Origin: WS-2 sp036507005
GTDB lineage: Bacteria > Eisenbacteria > RBG-16-71-46
Length of the DNA stretch: 61,250 nt
Assembly (NCBI GenBank): GCA_036507005.1
Contig: DASXQT010000042.1
Location: 1-61,250, forward strand
Direction: 5' to 3'
Shown here piece after piece: positions 1 to 9,051 of the stretch; positions within the stretch are counted from its first letter, which is position 1; every line of letters starts with the position of its first letter. The position numbers were made by a program, and so were the translations under genes. A model generated the notes under the pieces. That model searched no databases, was not told the origin of the DNA, and worked only from the letters and a program-made list of their open reading frames with translations.

Positions 1-1
1 G

Positions 2-23
2 CCCGGCGCGGGGTCGCGCCGGG
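2..23 (-). terminator. Hairpin downstream of the cold-shock gene
   Basis: A perfect 9-bp inverted repeat, CCCGGCGCG and CGCGCCGGG, is separated by a 4-base loop. It starts 27 bases past the stop of the minus-strand cold-shock gene, so it is well placed to end that transcript. The window ends here, so a following T-tract cannot be seen. Confidence 0.55.
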
Positions 24-49
24 CCGCCGGGATTCGGCTCGCGCCTGCG

Positions 50-253
50 TCACGCGATCCGTGTGACGTGCGCCGCTTCCGCGCCTCGCTCCCCGGTCTT
101 GATCTCGAACTCGACCTGCTCGCCTTCGTGCAGCGTCCGAAATCCCTGACCCTGGATCGAGGCGTGGTGGACGAAGACTTCTTCGCGCCCCTCCGAAGTG
201 ATGAAGCCGTAGCCCTTCTGATCGTTGAACCACTTCACGGTGCCACGCGCCAT
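50..253 (-). CDS. Cold-shock domain protein (CspA family)
   Basis: This 67-residue protein has the usual length for a bacterial cold-shock protein, a single OB-fold that binds single-stranded RNA or DNA and melts mRNA structure in the cytoplasm. The RNP1 motif (KGYGFI) and the RNP2-like motif (VFVHH) are both visible, and the N-terminus MARGTVKWFN is typical. The ATG at 253 is chosen because GGAGGAG lies six bases upstream and the family's N-terminus begins there; the reading frame stays open further upstream but that stretch is not protein-like. It is the last gene of the leftmost minus-strand cluster and appears to have its own promoter (304-331), so it may be expressed independently. Identification is secure; whether it is cold-induced cannot be read from sequence. 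Confidence 0.95.
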   Translation of the reverse strand: MARGTVKWFNDQKGYGFITSEGREEVFVHHASIQGQGFRTLHEGEQVEFEIKTGERGAEAAHVTRIA

Positions 254-303
254 GTAGGCTCCTCCCCGGTTGGCGTCTCCACCGCAATCGCGACCGCAAC
301 CCG

Positions 304-331
304 ATCCTAGCTTGGGCACGGCCGAGGTCAA
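304..331 (-). promoter_or_regulatory. Sigma-70-like promoter for the cold-shock gene
   Basis: On the minus strand TTGACC (331-326) and TAGGAT (309-304) are separated by 16 bases, a good match to a housekeeping promoter. It overlaps the stop codon of the TPR gene and would give a leader of about 45 bases ahead of the ATG at 253. Read by eye only. Confidence 0.5.
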
Positions 332-1266
332 GCTTCTTTCGCGTGCCGCTCCGCCCCGTGCCCCGCCCGGGCGTGGGGCGAGCCCCAGCGCTCCTGCAGG
401 TCCTTGGCGCGCTCGTTCGCCGGCTCGTGCTCGAGCACCAGGCCGAGCTGGTCCATGGCCTGGGCCCGCATTCCCAGCGACCCCAGCGCGCGCGCCAGCT
501 CGACGCGCGCGTCGTGGAACCCGGGGTTCAGCTCGAGCGCGCGGGCGAACGAGACCGCCGCGTCGTCCCAGTGCCCCTGCGCCATCTCGGCGCGGCCCAG
601 GCGGGCGTGGAGATCCGGGTACGCCGGGTGCTCGGCAATCGCCTGGTGCAGCTCGACCACCGCGCGCCCGGCGTCCCCCTCGCGCATCAGCGCCTCGAAG
701 CGCTCGAGCCGGTGCCGGAGCTCCGCAGTCTCGGAATCGAGCGCCTGCCCGAACAGCGCCTGCGCCTCCTCCCACTCCCCGCGGTCGAGGCGCCCGAGCC
801 CCTGGCGGAACTCCTCCGACTCCGCGAACGAGGCCTCGTGCGAGAGCGCGCGCAGGGTGCCGAGCGCCTCCCCCGGCCGGCCCTCGCGCGCATCGAGCTG
901 GGCACGCTCGACGCGCGCCGCCAGGTAGCGCGGGTTGATCTCGAGCGCGCGGTCGAGCGCCGTGCGCGCCTCGGCCGGGCGCTCGAGCCTGAGCAGCGCG
1001 CAGGCGTAGCGGTACTGGAGGTCGGCGTGGCGCGGGCGCGCCCGCACCGCGAGCCCGAGGGCGGAGGCCGCGGCCTCCAGATCGCCGGCGGCCTGGGCGA
1101 GCCGCGCGATCTCGGCCAGCGTGTCGGCGGCGGGCTGCGCGCCCGCGTCGGAGCCCGCGAGGTGGGACTCGATCGCGGCCACGGCCTCCGCGTAATGCCC
1201 CGCGCGCGCCCGGCGCAGGGCGGTGTCGAAGGGGCCGTGCGAGGACTCGGTCGGCAGGAAGCTCAT
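328..1266 (-). CDS. TPR-repeat protein
   Basis: This 312-residue protein consists almost wholly of tetratricopeptide-like helix pairs, for example around residues 30-100 (YAEAVAAIESHL, DLEAAASALGLAVRARP), with clearer units near the C-terminus (HWDDAAVSFARALELNPG). There is no signal peptide or membrane segment, so it is probably a cytoplasmic scaffold for protein-protein contacts. It starts with MSFLPTES at 1266, 34 bases after the lipid-kinase-like gene ends, and is followed by the cold-shock gene. It may belong to the end of the purine/cell-wall train. The family assignment is firm; no partner can be named. Confidence 0.85.
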   Translation of the reverse strand: MSFLPTESSHGPFDTALRRARAGHYAEAVAAIESHLAGSDAGAQPAADTLAEIARLAQAAGDLEAAASALGLAVRARPRHADLQYRYACALLRLERPAEARTALDRALEINPRYLAARVERAQLDAREGRPGEALGTLRALSHEASFAESEEFRQGLGRLDRGEWEEAQALFGQALDSETAELRHRLERFEALMREGDAGRAVVELHQAIAEHPAYPDLHARLGRAEMAQGHWDDAAVSFARALELNPGFHDARVELARALGSLGMRAQAMDQLGLVLEHEPANERAKDLQERWGSPHARAGHGAERHAKEA

Positions 1267-1300
1267 GCGGCGCGCGCGGGGCGCGGGGTGGGTCGAAGGG

Positions 1301-1942
1301 TCATCCGGGCATCCAGAGAAGCTTCATGGTGTAGCCGCTGAACAGCGTGATCCCGAGGTTGTCGTCGAGGGGTATCGGCAGCAGCTCGACCAGACTTGCG
1401 ACCAAGGCGCCGGCCAGGACCGGCCCCCACGGCAGATGCCCGGCCAGGACCAGGAACGCCCCCCACGCCAGGCACGCCGCGAGCCCGCCCAGCGCCCCTT
1501 CGATCGTCTTGCGGAACAGCCGGGTCCGCCCCCAGGCCTTCCCCACCATGGCCGCGAACGCGTCGCCCAGCACCGTGAACCCGAGCGCGGCGGCCGCGAC
1601 CGGCCGCGGGAAGATCTCGATGGCCAGCAGCGACGCGAGCAGCAGGTAGGTGGAGCCGAGCAGGTTGAACCGCTCGTGCTCGCGGATCATCTCCCCGAAG
1701 AACTCGCGGAAGAAGCGGCCGACGCGCGGAGCGTGAAGGCGCAGCAGGTCGATCGCGACCGCGGCGACGACCAGCGCGATCAGCAGCTCGCGGAACTGCG
1801 CGCGGCCACGCGGCCAGGGCACGATCGGGTAGAGCAGGTCGAGGGGGAGGATCAGGAACCCGAGGTGGATCAGCTTGCGCTGCGCCTCGGGGAGCAGGCC
1901 GGGGGTGAGGAGGCGCGGGCCCGGCCGGCGGCCTGCGCTCAC
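1301..1942 (-). CDS. CTP-dependent diacylglycerol/phytol kinase-like membrane protein
   Basis: This 213-residue polytopic protein has about six hydrophobic helices and the signature GDAFAAMVGKAWGR around residue 125, matching the SEC59/DGK1/VTE5 family. Members use CTP to phosphorylate membrane alcohols such as diacylglycerol, dolichol or phytol; the substrate here cannot be told. Other family-like patches are the N-terminal EAQRKLIHLG and the acidic loop PIPLDDN near the end. The start is a GTG at 1942 whose GTGA overlaps the stop of the Slt transglycosylase, implying translational coupling. A role in recycling a lipid carrier or membrane lipid beside a cell-wall hydrolase is plausible but inferred from neighbourhood only. 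Confidence 0.75.
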   Translation of the reverse strand: MSAGRRPGPRLLTPGLLPEAQRKLIHLGFLILPLDLLYPIVPWPRGRAQFRELLIALVVAAVAIDLLRLHAPRVGRFFREFFGEMIREHERFNLLGSTYLLLASLLAIEIFPRPVAAAALGFTVLGDAFAAMVGKAWGRTRLFRKTIEGALGGLAACLAWGAFLVLAGHLPWGPVLAGALVASLVELLPIPLDDNLGITLFSGYTMKLLWMPG

Positions 1943-4143
1943 GGCGCGATCTCCCCGGCGCGGGCCAGGCGCGGCGCGAGCTCGCGGTAGGCGGCGCGCG
2001 CGGCGAGGATGCGCTTCACGTAGTCCTCGGTCTCGGGGAAGACGATCAGCTCGCAGAACAGCGCCTCCCCTCCGCAGCGCGCGAGATCGAACCAGCCGGG
2101 CACGACTCGCCCGGGGCCCGAGTTGTAGGCGGCGAGCGCGGCGGGCACATGGCCCTGGAAGCGATCCAGGAGGCCCGCCAGGTAGACCACGCCGGCGCGG
2201 GTGTTGAGCGCGGGATCGAAGAGCGCGCTCTCGGCCGGGGCGCCGCGCCTTCCCGCGCCCAGCGCGTCGCGCGCCGTGCCGAGCATGAGCTGCATGAGCC
2301 CGAGCGCGTTGCTGCGCGAGCGCGCCGCGGCGTCGAACCGGCTCTCCTGCCAGATCAGCGCGGCCAGCAGCGCCGGATCGAGCCCCGGCCGCGCGGCCTG
2401 CACCGCGCGCCAGCGCACCAGCGACTGGTAGGCGGGCGGAAAGATCCACGGCACCACGCCCCACTGGGACGCCGGGCCCCACTCCGCCGCGGCCGAGAAC
2501 GCCCGCTGGGCAAGCCGGATTCCCTGCGCCATTCGCCCGGCCTCGAACGCCACCTGGGCGGCGTCCACCAGGATCGCGAAGCGCCGCCCCGGAGGCACGG
2601 GGCCGAGGTCGGGATCGCGCGCGTCTCCGGTGGCCCAGCGGGCGGCGAGGTCCGAGCCGTCGTCGCCCAACCCCGACTCGGTGAGCAGGGTGCCGAGCGC
2701 AACCGCAGGGGACCCGCCCTCGGCCGGCGTGGGCTGGCCGGGCGCACCCGGCCAGCCGCGGATCCCCAGGGTGTCGCGCGCGGCGGCACTATAGAAGGAG
2801 TAGCCGGGCTGGGCGGCGAGCACGGCGAGCAGGCTGTCCGATTCGCGGCGCCGGTGGCCGCGCATCGCGATCGCCCGCCAGAAGCGCCCGCCGTCGCCGT
2901 CCACCCTGCGCCACCACACCTCGGCCTTCGCGGCGTGGCCGGCGGCGTACCACAGCACGCCGGCGCGGAACGCGGCGTCCGAGGCGCGCCGGCGGCCGAG
3001 CGCCGCCACCCGCTGGTAGTCCGCGCGCGCCTCGCCCAGGCGTCCCTCCTGCTCCGCCTCGCGCGCGCGCTCCCACAGAATGGTCTGGAAGAGGAGCGTG
3101 TCGCGCGCCGCCGCCGCGGCCCGGGCGTAGAGGCGGAGCGCCGGCCCGGCACGGCGCGCGTCCCGCTCGATGCGCGCGCGCTCGAGCAGGCAGCGCGCGT
3201 CGCTCCCGCGCCCCGCGGCGAGCGAGCAGGCGGAGGCCAGCGCCTGGGCGGCCGGGCCGAAACGTCCGTCGGCGCGCAGCACCTCCTCGAGACGGAACCC
3301 GACCACGAAGCGCAGGGAGTCGGGCACGAGCGGGAGCGCGCGGGCGAGCCTTCGCGCCGCCGAGCCGCGGTCGCCGCGCAGCGCGTCCACCTCGGCGAGC
3401 GCGCGCTCGTCGGCGGCCTCGAGGGCGGCCCCGCGCGCGGCGGCCACACCCTCGACCAGCGCCTCGGCCTCGGTTGCGGGAGGCAGCACCGGGAAGCGGC
3501 GCACGACCTGGCGGCCGAGATCGAGCGAGCGCGCGGTGTCGCCCGCGGCCAGCGCGAGGCGCGCGCGCATCGCGAGCCAGCCCGCGCGCTCGAGGTCGCC
3601 GAGGTCCGAGCGCTCGTAGCCCGCGAGCAAGGAGTCGCCGCGCGCGGGCTCGCCGCGGGCGAGTGCCAACTGGCCGATCGCGCGCAGCGCCTCCCCGCGC
3701 CACAGGCCGGAGCGCGCGGCGAGCGCGACCCAGCACGACTCGGCGCTCGCGCTGTCACCCGCCACCAGGTAGAGCGGGGCGGCGCGCCTCAAGGCGTAGG
3801 TCGGGAGCCCCGGGACGCCCGGCATGTCGAGCAGGAGCCAGCGCCGCGCGAGCGCCGCCGAGTCCGCGATCGCCCCGGGCTCGGCCAGCCTGTGGAGCGC
3901 GAGCGAGCGGCGCTCCGGATGGCGGGCGGCCGCAGCGGCCCACACCACGCGCCCGGTGTCGTCCACCGCCGGAACCGACGGGTTCGCGGCCCACGTGTCG
4001 CTGGTGGCCACGGCGCTGGTGTCCGCGAGCTCGAGCCACAGGGGCCCCGCGCCGGCCGGGGCCGCGCCGGCGCAGGCCAGCGTCGCCGCCGCAGCCAGCG
4101 CCGCGCCGGCGCGCCGCCCGGTCCTCCCTGGGAACCGACTCAT
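1939..4143 (-). CDS. slt: Soluble lytic murein transglycosylase (Slt family) with TPR-like helical region
   Basis: This exported protein of about 734 residues has an N-terminal signal peptide (twin arginine then AGAALAAAATLACAG), a long alpha-helical superhelix rich in TPR-like units, and a C-terminal SLT domain. The catalytic glutamate sits in IWQESRFDAAARS, followed by GLMQLM and AYNSGPGRV, the usual order in Slt70-type enzymes that cleave the glycan strand to 1,6-anhydro-muropeptides in the periplasm. The start is ambiguous between ATG codons at 4143 and 4149. The first gives the ATGA overlap with guaA that recurs throughout this operon and is preferred. It is coupled downstream to the lipid-kinase-like gene by GTGA. 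Identification is secure. Confidence 0.92.
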   Translation of the reverse strand: MSRFPGRTGRRAGAALAAAATLACAGAAPAGAGPLWLELADTSAVATSDTWAANPSVPAVDDTGRVVWAAAAARHPERRSLALHRLAEPGAIADSAALARRWLLLDMPGVPGLPTYALRRAAPLYLVAGDSASAESCWVALAARSGLWRGEALRAIGQLALARGEPARGDSLLAGYERSDLGDLERAGWLAMRARLALAAGDTARSLDLGRQVVRRFPVLPPATEAEALVEGVAAARGAALEAADERALAEVDALRGDRGSAARRLARALPLVPDSLRFVVGFRLEEVLRADGRFGPAAQALASACSLAAGRGSDARCLLERARIERDARRAGPALRLYARAAAAARDTLLFQTILWERAREAEQEGRLGEARADYQRVAALGRRRASDAAFRAGVLWYAAGHAAKAEVWWRRVDGDGGRFWRAIAMRGHRRRESDSLLAVLAAQPGYSFYSAAARDTLGIRGWPGAPGQPTPAEGGSPAVALGTLLTESGLGDDGSDLAARWATGDARDPDLGPVPPGRRFAILVDAAQVAFEAGRMAQGIRLAQRAFSAAAEWGPASQWGVVPWIFPPAYQSLVRWRAVQAARPGLDPALLAALIWQESRFDAAARSRSNALGLMQLMLGTARDALGAGRRGAPAESALFDPALNTRAGVVYLAGLLDRFQGHVPAALAAYNSGPGRVVPGWFDLARCGGEALFCELIVFPETEDYVKRILAARAAYRELAPRLARAGEIAP

Positions 4144-5771
4144 TCCCATTCAATCGTCGCGGGAGGCTTGCTCGTGCAGTCGAAAACCACGCGGTTCACG
4201 CCCCGCACCTCGTTCGCGATCCGGCTCGCGATCCGGGCCAGGAGCGTGGCGGGCAGCCGGGTCCAGTCCGCGGTCATGCCGTCGGTCGAGTTCACCGCGC
4301 GCAGCGCCACCACCTGCTCGTAGGAGCGCTCGTCCCCCTTCACCCCCACGCTGTGCACCGGGAGCAGGACCGCGAACGCCTGCCAGGTGCGCCGGTACCA
4401 GTCCGCGCGCCGCAGCTCCTCGATGTAGATCGCGTCGGCCGCGCGCAGCAGCTCGAGGTCGGTCTCGTTCACCGCGCCCAGGATGCGCACCGCGAGCCCC
4501 GGCCCGGGGAAGGGATGGCGGTCCACCAGCGCCTCGGGCAGGCCGAGCGAGCGGCCCAGCGCGCGCACCTCGTCCTTGAACAGCATGCGCAGCGGCTCCA
4601 CCAGCTGGAGGTGCATGCGCTCCGGCAGGCCGCCGACGTTGTGGTGGGTCTTGATCACCTGCGCACCCCAGCCGGCCGAAGCGCTCTCGATGACGTCGGG
4701 GTAGAGCGTGCCCTGGGCGAGGAACTCGACCGGCCCGAGCTTGCGCGCCTCCTCCTCGAACACGCGGATGAACTCCTCGCCGATGATCCGGCGCTTGCGC
4801 TCGGGATCGATCACGCCCTGGAGCCGATCGAGGAACCGGCGGCGCGCGTCCACCACCGTGAGCCGCAGCCCGCGCGCCTCGCCCAGCTCGCGCCGCACCT
4901 CCTCGGCCTCGCCGCGCCGCAGCAGGCCGTGGTCCACCAGCACGCACGACAGCCGCTCCCCCACCGCCCGGTGGCACAGGGTCGCGACCACCGAGCTGTC
5001 CACGCCGCCCGAGAGCCCGCACAGCACGTGACCGCCGCCCACGCGCGCGCGGATCTGCTCGACCGCGCTCTGGAGGAAGCTCTTCATGCTCCAGCCGGGC
5101 TCGAGGTGCGCCACCCCGAACAGGAAGTTCGCGAGCACCTGCCGGCCGTGCGGCGTGTGCACCACCTCGGGATGGAACTGGATGCCGAAGAACGGCTGCG
5201 TCTCGTGCATCGCGGCCGCGAACGCGCAGCTCGAGGTGTGGGCGGCCCGCTCCCACCCGGGGCCGAGTGCCTGAACCTCGTCGCCGTGGCTCATCCAGGC
5301 GCGGAAGCGCCGGGGCAGACCGGCGAACAGCGGGGACGTGCGGTCGCGCACGAAGGTGGCGGTGCCGTACTCGGCGCGCTCGGCCTTCTCCACCTTTCCG
5401 CCGGTGAGCTGGGCCGTGGCCTGGAAGCCGTAGCAGATCCCGAGCAGCGGCTTGCCGAGCGCGTAGATCCCCGGGTCCGGGAGCGGCGCCGCGGCGCGGT
5501 AGCCGCTCGCCGGCGACCCGGAGAGGATCAGGGCGCCGGGCCGGCGCGCCGCGATCTGGGCGGCCGGCGTGGTCCCCGGCACGATCTCGGAGAAGACGCC
5601 CAGCTCGCGCACCCTGCGCGCGATGAGCTGGGTGTACTGCGAGCCGAAGTCGAGGATCAGGACGAGCGAAGGCTTCGTCCCGGATCTCCTGCCGTTCCCG
5701 TGCGGCGCCGGGGCGGCGCGGGGCCGGCGTGAGTCCGAAGGCCTAAGGCGGATGCGCTGAGTCGTGCTCAT
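4140..5771 (-). CDS. guaA: GMP synthase (glutamine-hydrolysing)
   Basis: The enzyme converts XMP, ATP and glutamine to GMP. Both halves are visible: a class I glutamine amidotransferase domain (LILDFGSQYTQLIARR, nucleophile in GICYGFQ, histidine in FGIQFHPEVVHT) and an ATP-pyrophosphatase domain with the PP-loop SGGVDSS, ending in the typical PPATIEWE. At 543 residues it is slightly longer than usual because about 33 arginine- and proline-rich residues precede LILDFGSQ, so initiation could be internal. The ATG at 5771 directly follows the purH stop (TAGATG), which supports the annotated start. Its presence after purH gives a purine block running from GAR formylation to GMP, without guaB in view. 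Confidence 0.97.
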   Translation of the reverse strand: MSTTQRIRLRPSDSRRPRAAPAPHGNGRRSGTKPSLVLILDFGSQYTQLIARRVRELGVFSEIVPGTTPAAQIAARRPGALILSGSPASGYRAAAPLPDPGIYALGKPLLGICYGFQATAQLTGGKVEKAERAEYGTATFVRDRTSPLFAGLPRRFRAWMSHGDEVQALGPGWERAAHTSSCAFAAAMHETQPFFGIQFHPEVVHTPHGRQVLANFLFGVAHLEPGWSMKSFLQSAVEQIRARVGGGHVLCGLSGGVDSSVVATLCHRAVGERLSCVLVDHGLLRRGEAEEVRRELGEARGLRLTVVDARRRFLDRLQGVIDPERKRRIIGEEFIRVFEEEARKLGPVEFLAQGTLYPDVIESASAGWGAQVIKTHHNVGGLPERMHLQLVEPLRMLFKDEVRALGRSLGLPEALVDRHPFPGPGLAVRILGAVNETDLELLRAADAIYIEELRRADWYRRTWQAFAVLLPVHSVGVKGDERSYEQVVALRAVNSTDGMTADWTRLPATLLARIASRIANEVRGVNRVVFDCTSKPPATIEWE

Positions 5772-7355
5772 CTAATGTCGGAACGTCCTGCGGCCCGTGG
5801 TCAGCATCGCGATCCCGTGGCGGTCGCAGGCTGCGATCACCTCGGCGTCGCGCATCGAGCCGCCGGGCTGGACGATCGCGCGGATCCCCGCGGCCGCCGC
5901 GTGCTCGACGTTGTCCGCGAACGGGAAGAAGCCGTCGCTCGCGAGCGCCGCCCCCGCGAGGTCGTGCCCGGCGCGGCGCGCCTTCATGAGCGCCACGTCC
6001 ACCGCGTCCACGCGGCTGGTCTGGCCCGAGCCGAGGCCCACGAGTGCTTCGCCGCGCGCGATCGCGACCGCGTTCGAGCGGGCCGCGGCCGCCAGCTCCC
6101 AGGCGAAGCGCAGCGCGCGCAGCTCGTCCGCGGTCGCGCCGCGCTTCGTCACCGGCCGCCACTCGGGCGCGGGCTCGCCCCCCTCGCCCTGCAGCAGCCC
6201 CCAGCGTCCCACCAGCCGCAGCGACCAGCGATCGGGCGTCCCGAAGTCGGCGGGCGAAACGCGCAGCGCACGGAGGTTCTTCTTCGCCCCCAGCGCCTCC
6301 TCCGCCTCGCGGGCGAACTCCGGAGCGGCGACGCACTCGACGAAGTGCTTCGCCACCCGCGCGGCGGCCTCGCCGTCGAGCGGGCGGTTGAAGGCCGCGA
6401 TGCCGCCGTACGCCGAGAGCTCGTCGGTCGCGAGCGCCGACTCCCAGGCCGCCGCCGGAGTCGCGGCGCACGCCGCCCCGCACGGCTCGCCGTGCTTCAC
6501 GATCACGCACGCGGGCTCCGCGAAGCGCGCCGCGAGCGAGACCGCGGCCTCGAGATCGAGCAGGTTGTTGTAGGAGAGCTCACGACCCTCGCGCCACAGG
6601 TCGAGCGCTCCGCCCTCCCCGGCGCGCGCGTAGAGCGCGGCGCTCTGGTGCGGGTTCTCGCCGTAGCGCAGCCCGCGCAGGCGCTCGAGGGCGAGGAGGT
6701 AGTAGGCGGGCGGGGTGGTCCGCGCCGCGCCGGCGCCTGCGCCCTCCGCGCCGCCCGCGACCGCCGCGGCCTCCGCGTCCGCGCGCCGCGCGAGATCGCT
6801 CGCGATCGCGGCGTCGTAGCGCGCGGTGCGCGCCAGCGCCGAGATCGCCCAGGCCCGGCGCCGCTCCGGCGTCGGCCCGGCGCCCAGGGCCGCCAGCACC
6901 TCGCCGTACTGCGAGCGGTCGTGCACCACGATCACGTCGCGGTGGTTCTTGGCCGCGGCACGCAGCAGCGCCACCCCGCCGATGTCCACCTCCTCCATCG
7001 CCTGCGCCTCCGCGAGCGCGGCGGCGCGCTCTTCGAACGGATAGAGCGAGACCGCGACCAGGTCGATTGGCGCGATACCGAGCGCTTCGAGCGCCGCGAG
7101 GTCCGCGGGTGCGTCGCGGCGCGCGAGGATCGCGGCGTGGACGTGGGGATGGAGCGTCTTCACGCGGCCGCCGATCAGCTCCTCGAACCCGGTCCAGCGC
7201 TCGAGCGGCGTGACCTCGAGCCCGGCGTCGCGCAGGTGGGCGGCGGTCCCGCCCGAGGCGAGGAGGCGCGTTCCGCAGGCGGCGAGCGCGCGCGCGAACT
7301 CGGCCGCGCCGCGCTTGTCGGAGAGCGAGAGCAGCGCGAGACGCGGCCAGCTCAT
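5772..7355 (-). CDS. purH: Bifunctional AICAR formyltransferase/IMP cyclohydrolase
   Basis: PurH performs the last two steps to IMP. The N-terminal IMP cyclohydrolase domain (LLSLSDKRG, GGRVKTLHPHVH, DLVAVSLYPFE) and the C-terminal transformylase domain (RYGENPHQ, LSYNNLLDLEAA, SDGFFPFADNVEHAA) are both intact at 527 residues. The start ATG at 7355 overlaps the purC stop by ATGA. The formyltransferase signature usually written KHxNPCG reads KHGEPCG here, so the conserved asparagine is replaced by glutamate while the Lys-His pair is kept. The interdomain stretch is enriched in alanine and glycine. Identification is secure. Confidence 0.96.
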   Translation of the reverse strand: MSWPRLALLSLSDKRGAAEFARALAACGTRLLASGGTAAHLRDAGLEVTPLERWTGFEELIGGRVKTLHPHVHAAILARRDAPADLAALEALGIAPIDLVAVSLYPFEERAAALAEAQAMEEVDIGGVALLRAAAKNHRDVIVVHDRSQYGEVLAALGAGPTPERRRAWAISALARTARYDAAIASDLARRADAEAAAVAGGAEGAGAGAARTTPPAYYLLALERLRGLRYGENPHQSAALYARAGEGGALDLWREGRELSYNNLLDLEAAVSLAARFAEPACVIVKHGEPCGAACAATPAAAWESALATDELSAYGGIAAFNRPLDGEAAARVAKHFVECVAAPEFAREAEEALGAKKNLRALRVSPADFGTPDRWSLRLVGRWGLLQGEGGEPAPEWRPVTKRGATADELRALRFAWELAAAARSNAVAIARGEALVGLGSGQTSRVDAVDVALMKARRAGHDLAGAALASDGFFPFADNVEHAAAAGIRAIVQPGGSMRDAEVIAACDRHGIAMLTTGRRTFRH

Positions 7356-8284
7356 GCCGGTGCGGTCAGCCGCCGCAGCGCCTCGAGGTAGCGCTCCTGG
7401 GTCTGCCGGACCACGTCGGCCGGGAGCGCGGGGGCGGGCGGCTCGTGGTTCCAGCCGCTGCGATCGAGCCAGTCGCGCACCACCTGCTTGTCGAACGAGA
7501 CCAGGCGCCCGGCCTCGTACTCGGCCCGGTCCCAGTAGCGCGACGAGTCGGGCGTGAGCGCCTCGTCGATCAGGGTGAGCTCGCCGCCCACCGTGCCGAA
7601 CTCGAGCTTGGTGTCGGCCAGCACCAGGCCGCGCGGCAGGGCCCACGCGCGCGCCTCCTCGTAGATCGCGAGGCTGCGCTTCTCGAGCGCGCGGGCGACG
7701 CCACTCCCCACCATCTCGCTCATGCGCTCGAAGGTGATGTTCTCGTCGTGCCCGACCTCGGCCTTGGTGGCGGGGGTGAAGATCGCGGGATCGAGCCGCG
7801 CGCCGTCGTGGAGCCCGGGCGGCAACGAGATGCCGCACACCGTTCCGCCCGCGCGGTACTCGCGCCACCCGGAGCCGGTGAGGTAGCCGCGCACCACGCA
7901 CTCCACGTCTACGCGCTCGGCGCGGCGCACGAGCTGGGCGCGCCCCTTGAGGCGCGTGGCGGCGGGCGCGAACGGCGCCGGGAAGTGCTTTGGATCGTCG
8001 CTCACCAGATGGTGCGGCGCGGTGCTCGCCAGGGTGCGCATCCAGAACGCCGAGATCGCGGAGAGGATCGCGCCCTTGCCCGGGATCGGCGTGGGCAGCA
8101 CGGAGTCGTAGGCGGAGAGCCGGTCGCTCGCCACGATCACCAGGTGCTCGGGCCCGGCTTCGTAGACCGCGCGCACCTTGCCGCTCCGCCAGGGCGTGAG
8201 GCCCGGGACGCTCACCTCCATCATGGCGTTCGCGGGATCGAGCAGCTCGGCGGGAAAGGCGTGGCCCGTGATGCCGACGTTCAT
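7352..8284 (-). CDS. purC: SAICAR synthetase (phosphoribosylaminoimidazole-succinocarboxamide synthase)
   Basis: PurC joins aspartate to CAIR using ATP. The 310-residue length and motifs fit the longer Ade1-like form: SGKVRAVYEAG near the start, ASDRLSAYDSVLPTPIPGKG, ECVVRGYLTGSGW, and DTKLEFG followed by LIDEALTPDSSRYW. The start ATG at 8284 is preceded by GGAGGGAAC and overlaps the stop of the HAD phosphatase gene by ATGA; its own stop overlaps purH in the same way. The first about 20 residues precede the usual N-terminus (LTPWRSGKV). Identification is secure. Confidence 0.96.
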   Translation of the reverse strand: MNVGITGHAFPAELLDPANAMMEVSVPGLTPWRSGKVRAVYEAGPEHLVIVASDRLSAYDSVLPTPIPGKGAILSAISAFWMRTLASTAPHHLVSDDPKHFPAPFAPAATRLKGRAQLVRRAERVDVECVVRGYLTGSGWREYRAGGTVCGISLPPGLHDGARLDPAIFTPATKAEVGHDENITFERMSEMVGSGVARALEKRSLAIYEEARAWALPRGLVLADTKLEFGTVGGELTLIDEALTPDSSRYWDRAEYEAGRLVSFDKQVVRDWLDRSGWNHEPPAPALPADVVRQTQERYLEALRRLTAPA

Positions 8285-9051
8285 GGTTCCCTCCTCGCGG
8301 CGCGCGGGGCTTCGAGGGCCCCGGCGGGCACGGAGAAATGCGCGGCGACCCAGGCCGGAAGCTCCGCGATGCCCGCGATCGCGACGCTCCCGTCGGCGTA
8401 GTCGCCGTAGGGATCGAGCAGCACGAAGTGCATCCCCGCCGCCCGCGAGCCGGCCTCGTCCACGGAGCGGATGTCGCCCACGTAGAGCGCGCGCCCGGCC
8501 GGGATTCCGAGCCGGTCGAGGGCGATCGCGAAGATGCGGGGATCGGGCTTCTCGATGCCCACGAGCTGCGAGTCCACCACGAACTCGATGCCCTCGAGCA
8601 GATTCCAGCGCCCGAGATGCCACTCGGCCCGGCCGTCGGAGTTCGAGACCACGGCGCGCCTCAGGCCCAGCGCCCCGATGCCATCGATCGCCGCGCGTGC
8701 CCCCTCCATCGGCCGCGCCCACAGGCCGGGCCCCTTCTGCCGCGCGAGGAAGCTCTCGATCGCCGCCTCTCTCGCCGGGCCGCGCACGCCGGCGGCCTCG
8801 AGCATGCCGCCCAGGTAGGCGCGGATGTCACCCGTCGATCCGAGCGGCGGATGCGGATCGCCCGGGCGCGGCGGCGGGCCCACGCTCGCGTCGTAGCGCC
8901 TCCGGCCCTCGATCTCGGCGCGCCTGAGCCGCGCGGCATCGAGCGGGACGCCCAGCCCGGTCACCGCTTCCGCCATCCACTCGAAGTCGAGGCGCCCGAG
9001 CGTGCCGCCGGCGTCGAACACCACCGCCTCGAGCCGCGGGCGCTCAGACAC
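8281..9051 (-). CDS. HAD-superfamily phosphatase inside the purine operon
   Basis: This 256-residue cytoplasmic hydrolase has the HAD motifs in order: motif I FDAGGTL, motif II VVSNSDG, motif III lysine in IEKPDPRIF, and motif IV YVGDIRSVDEAG, with a helical cap between I and II. The small residue after the catalytic Asp in motif I (DAGGT rather than DxDGT) is common among HAD phosphatases. The GTG at 9051 is preferred as start; it overlaps the end of purN by eight bases and leads straight into SERPRLEAVVFD. Lying between purN and purC with overlaps at both ends, it could clear a phosphorylated intermediate or by-product of nucleotide synthesis, but the substrate is unknown. Confidence 0.85.
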   Translation of the reverse strand: MSERPRLEAVVFDAGGTLGRLDFEWMAEAVTGLGVPLDAARLRRAEIEGRRRYDASVGPPPRPGDPHPPLGSTGDIRAYLGGMLEAAGVRGPAREAAIESFLARQKGPGLWARPMEGARAAIDGIGALGLRRAVVSNSDGRAEWHLGRWNLLEGIEFVVDSQLVGIEKPDPRIFAIALDRLGIPAGRALYVGDIRSVDEAGSRAAGMHFVLLDPYGDYADGSVAIAGIAELPAWVAAHFSVPAGALEAPRAARREP

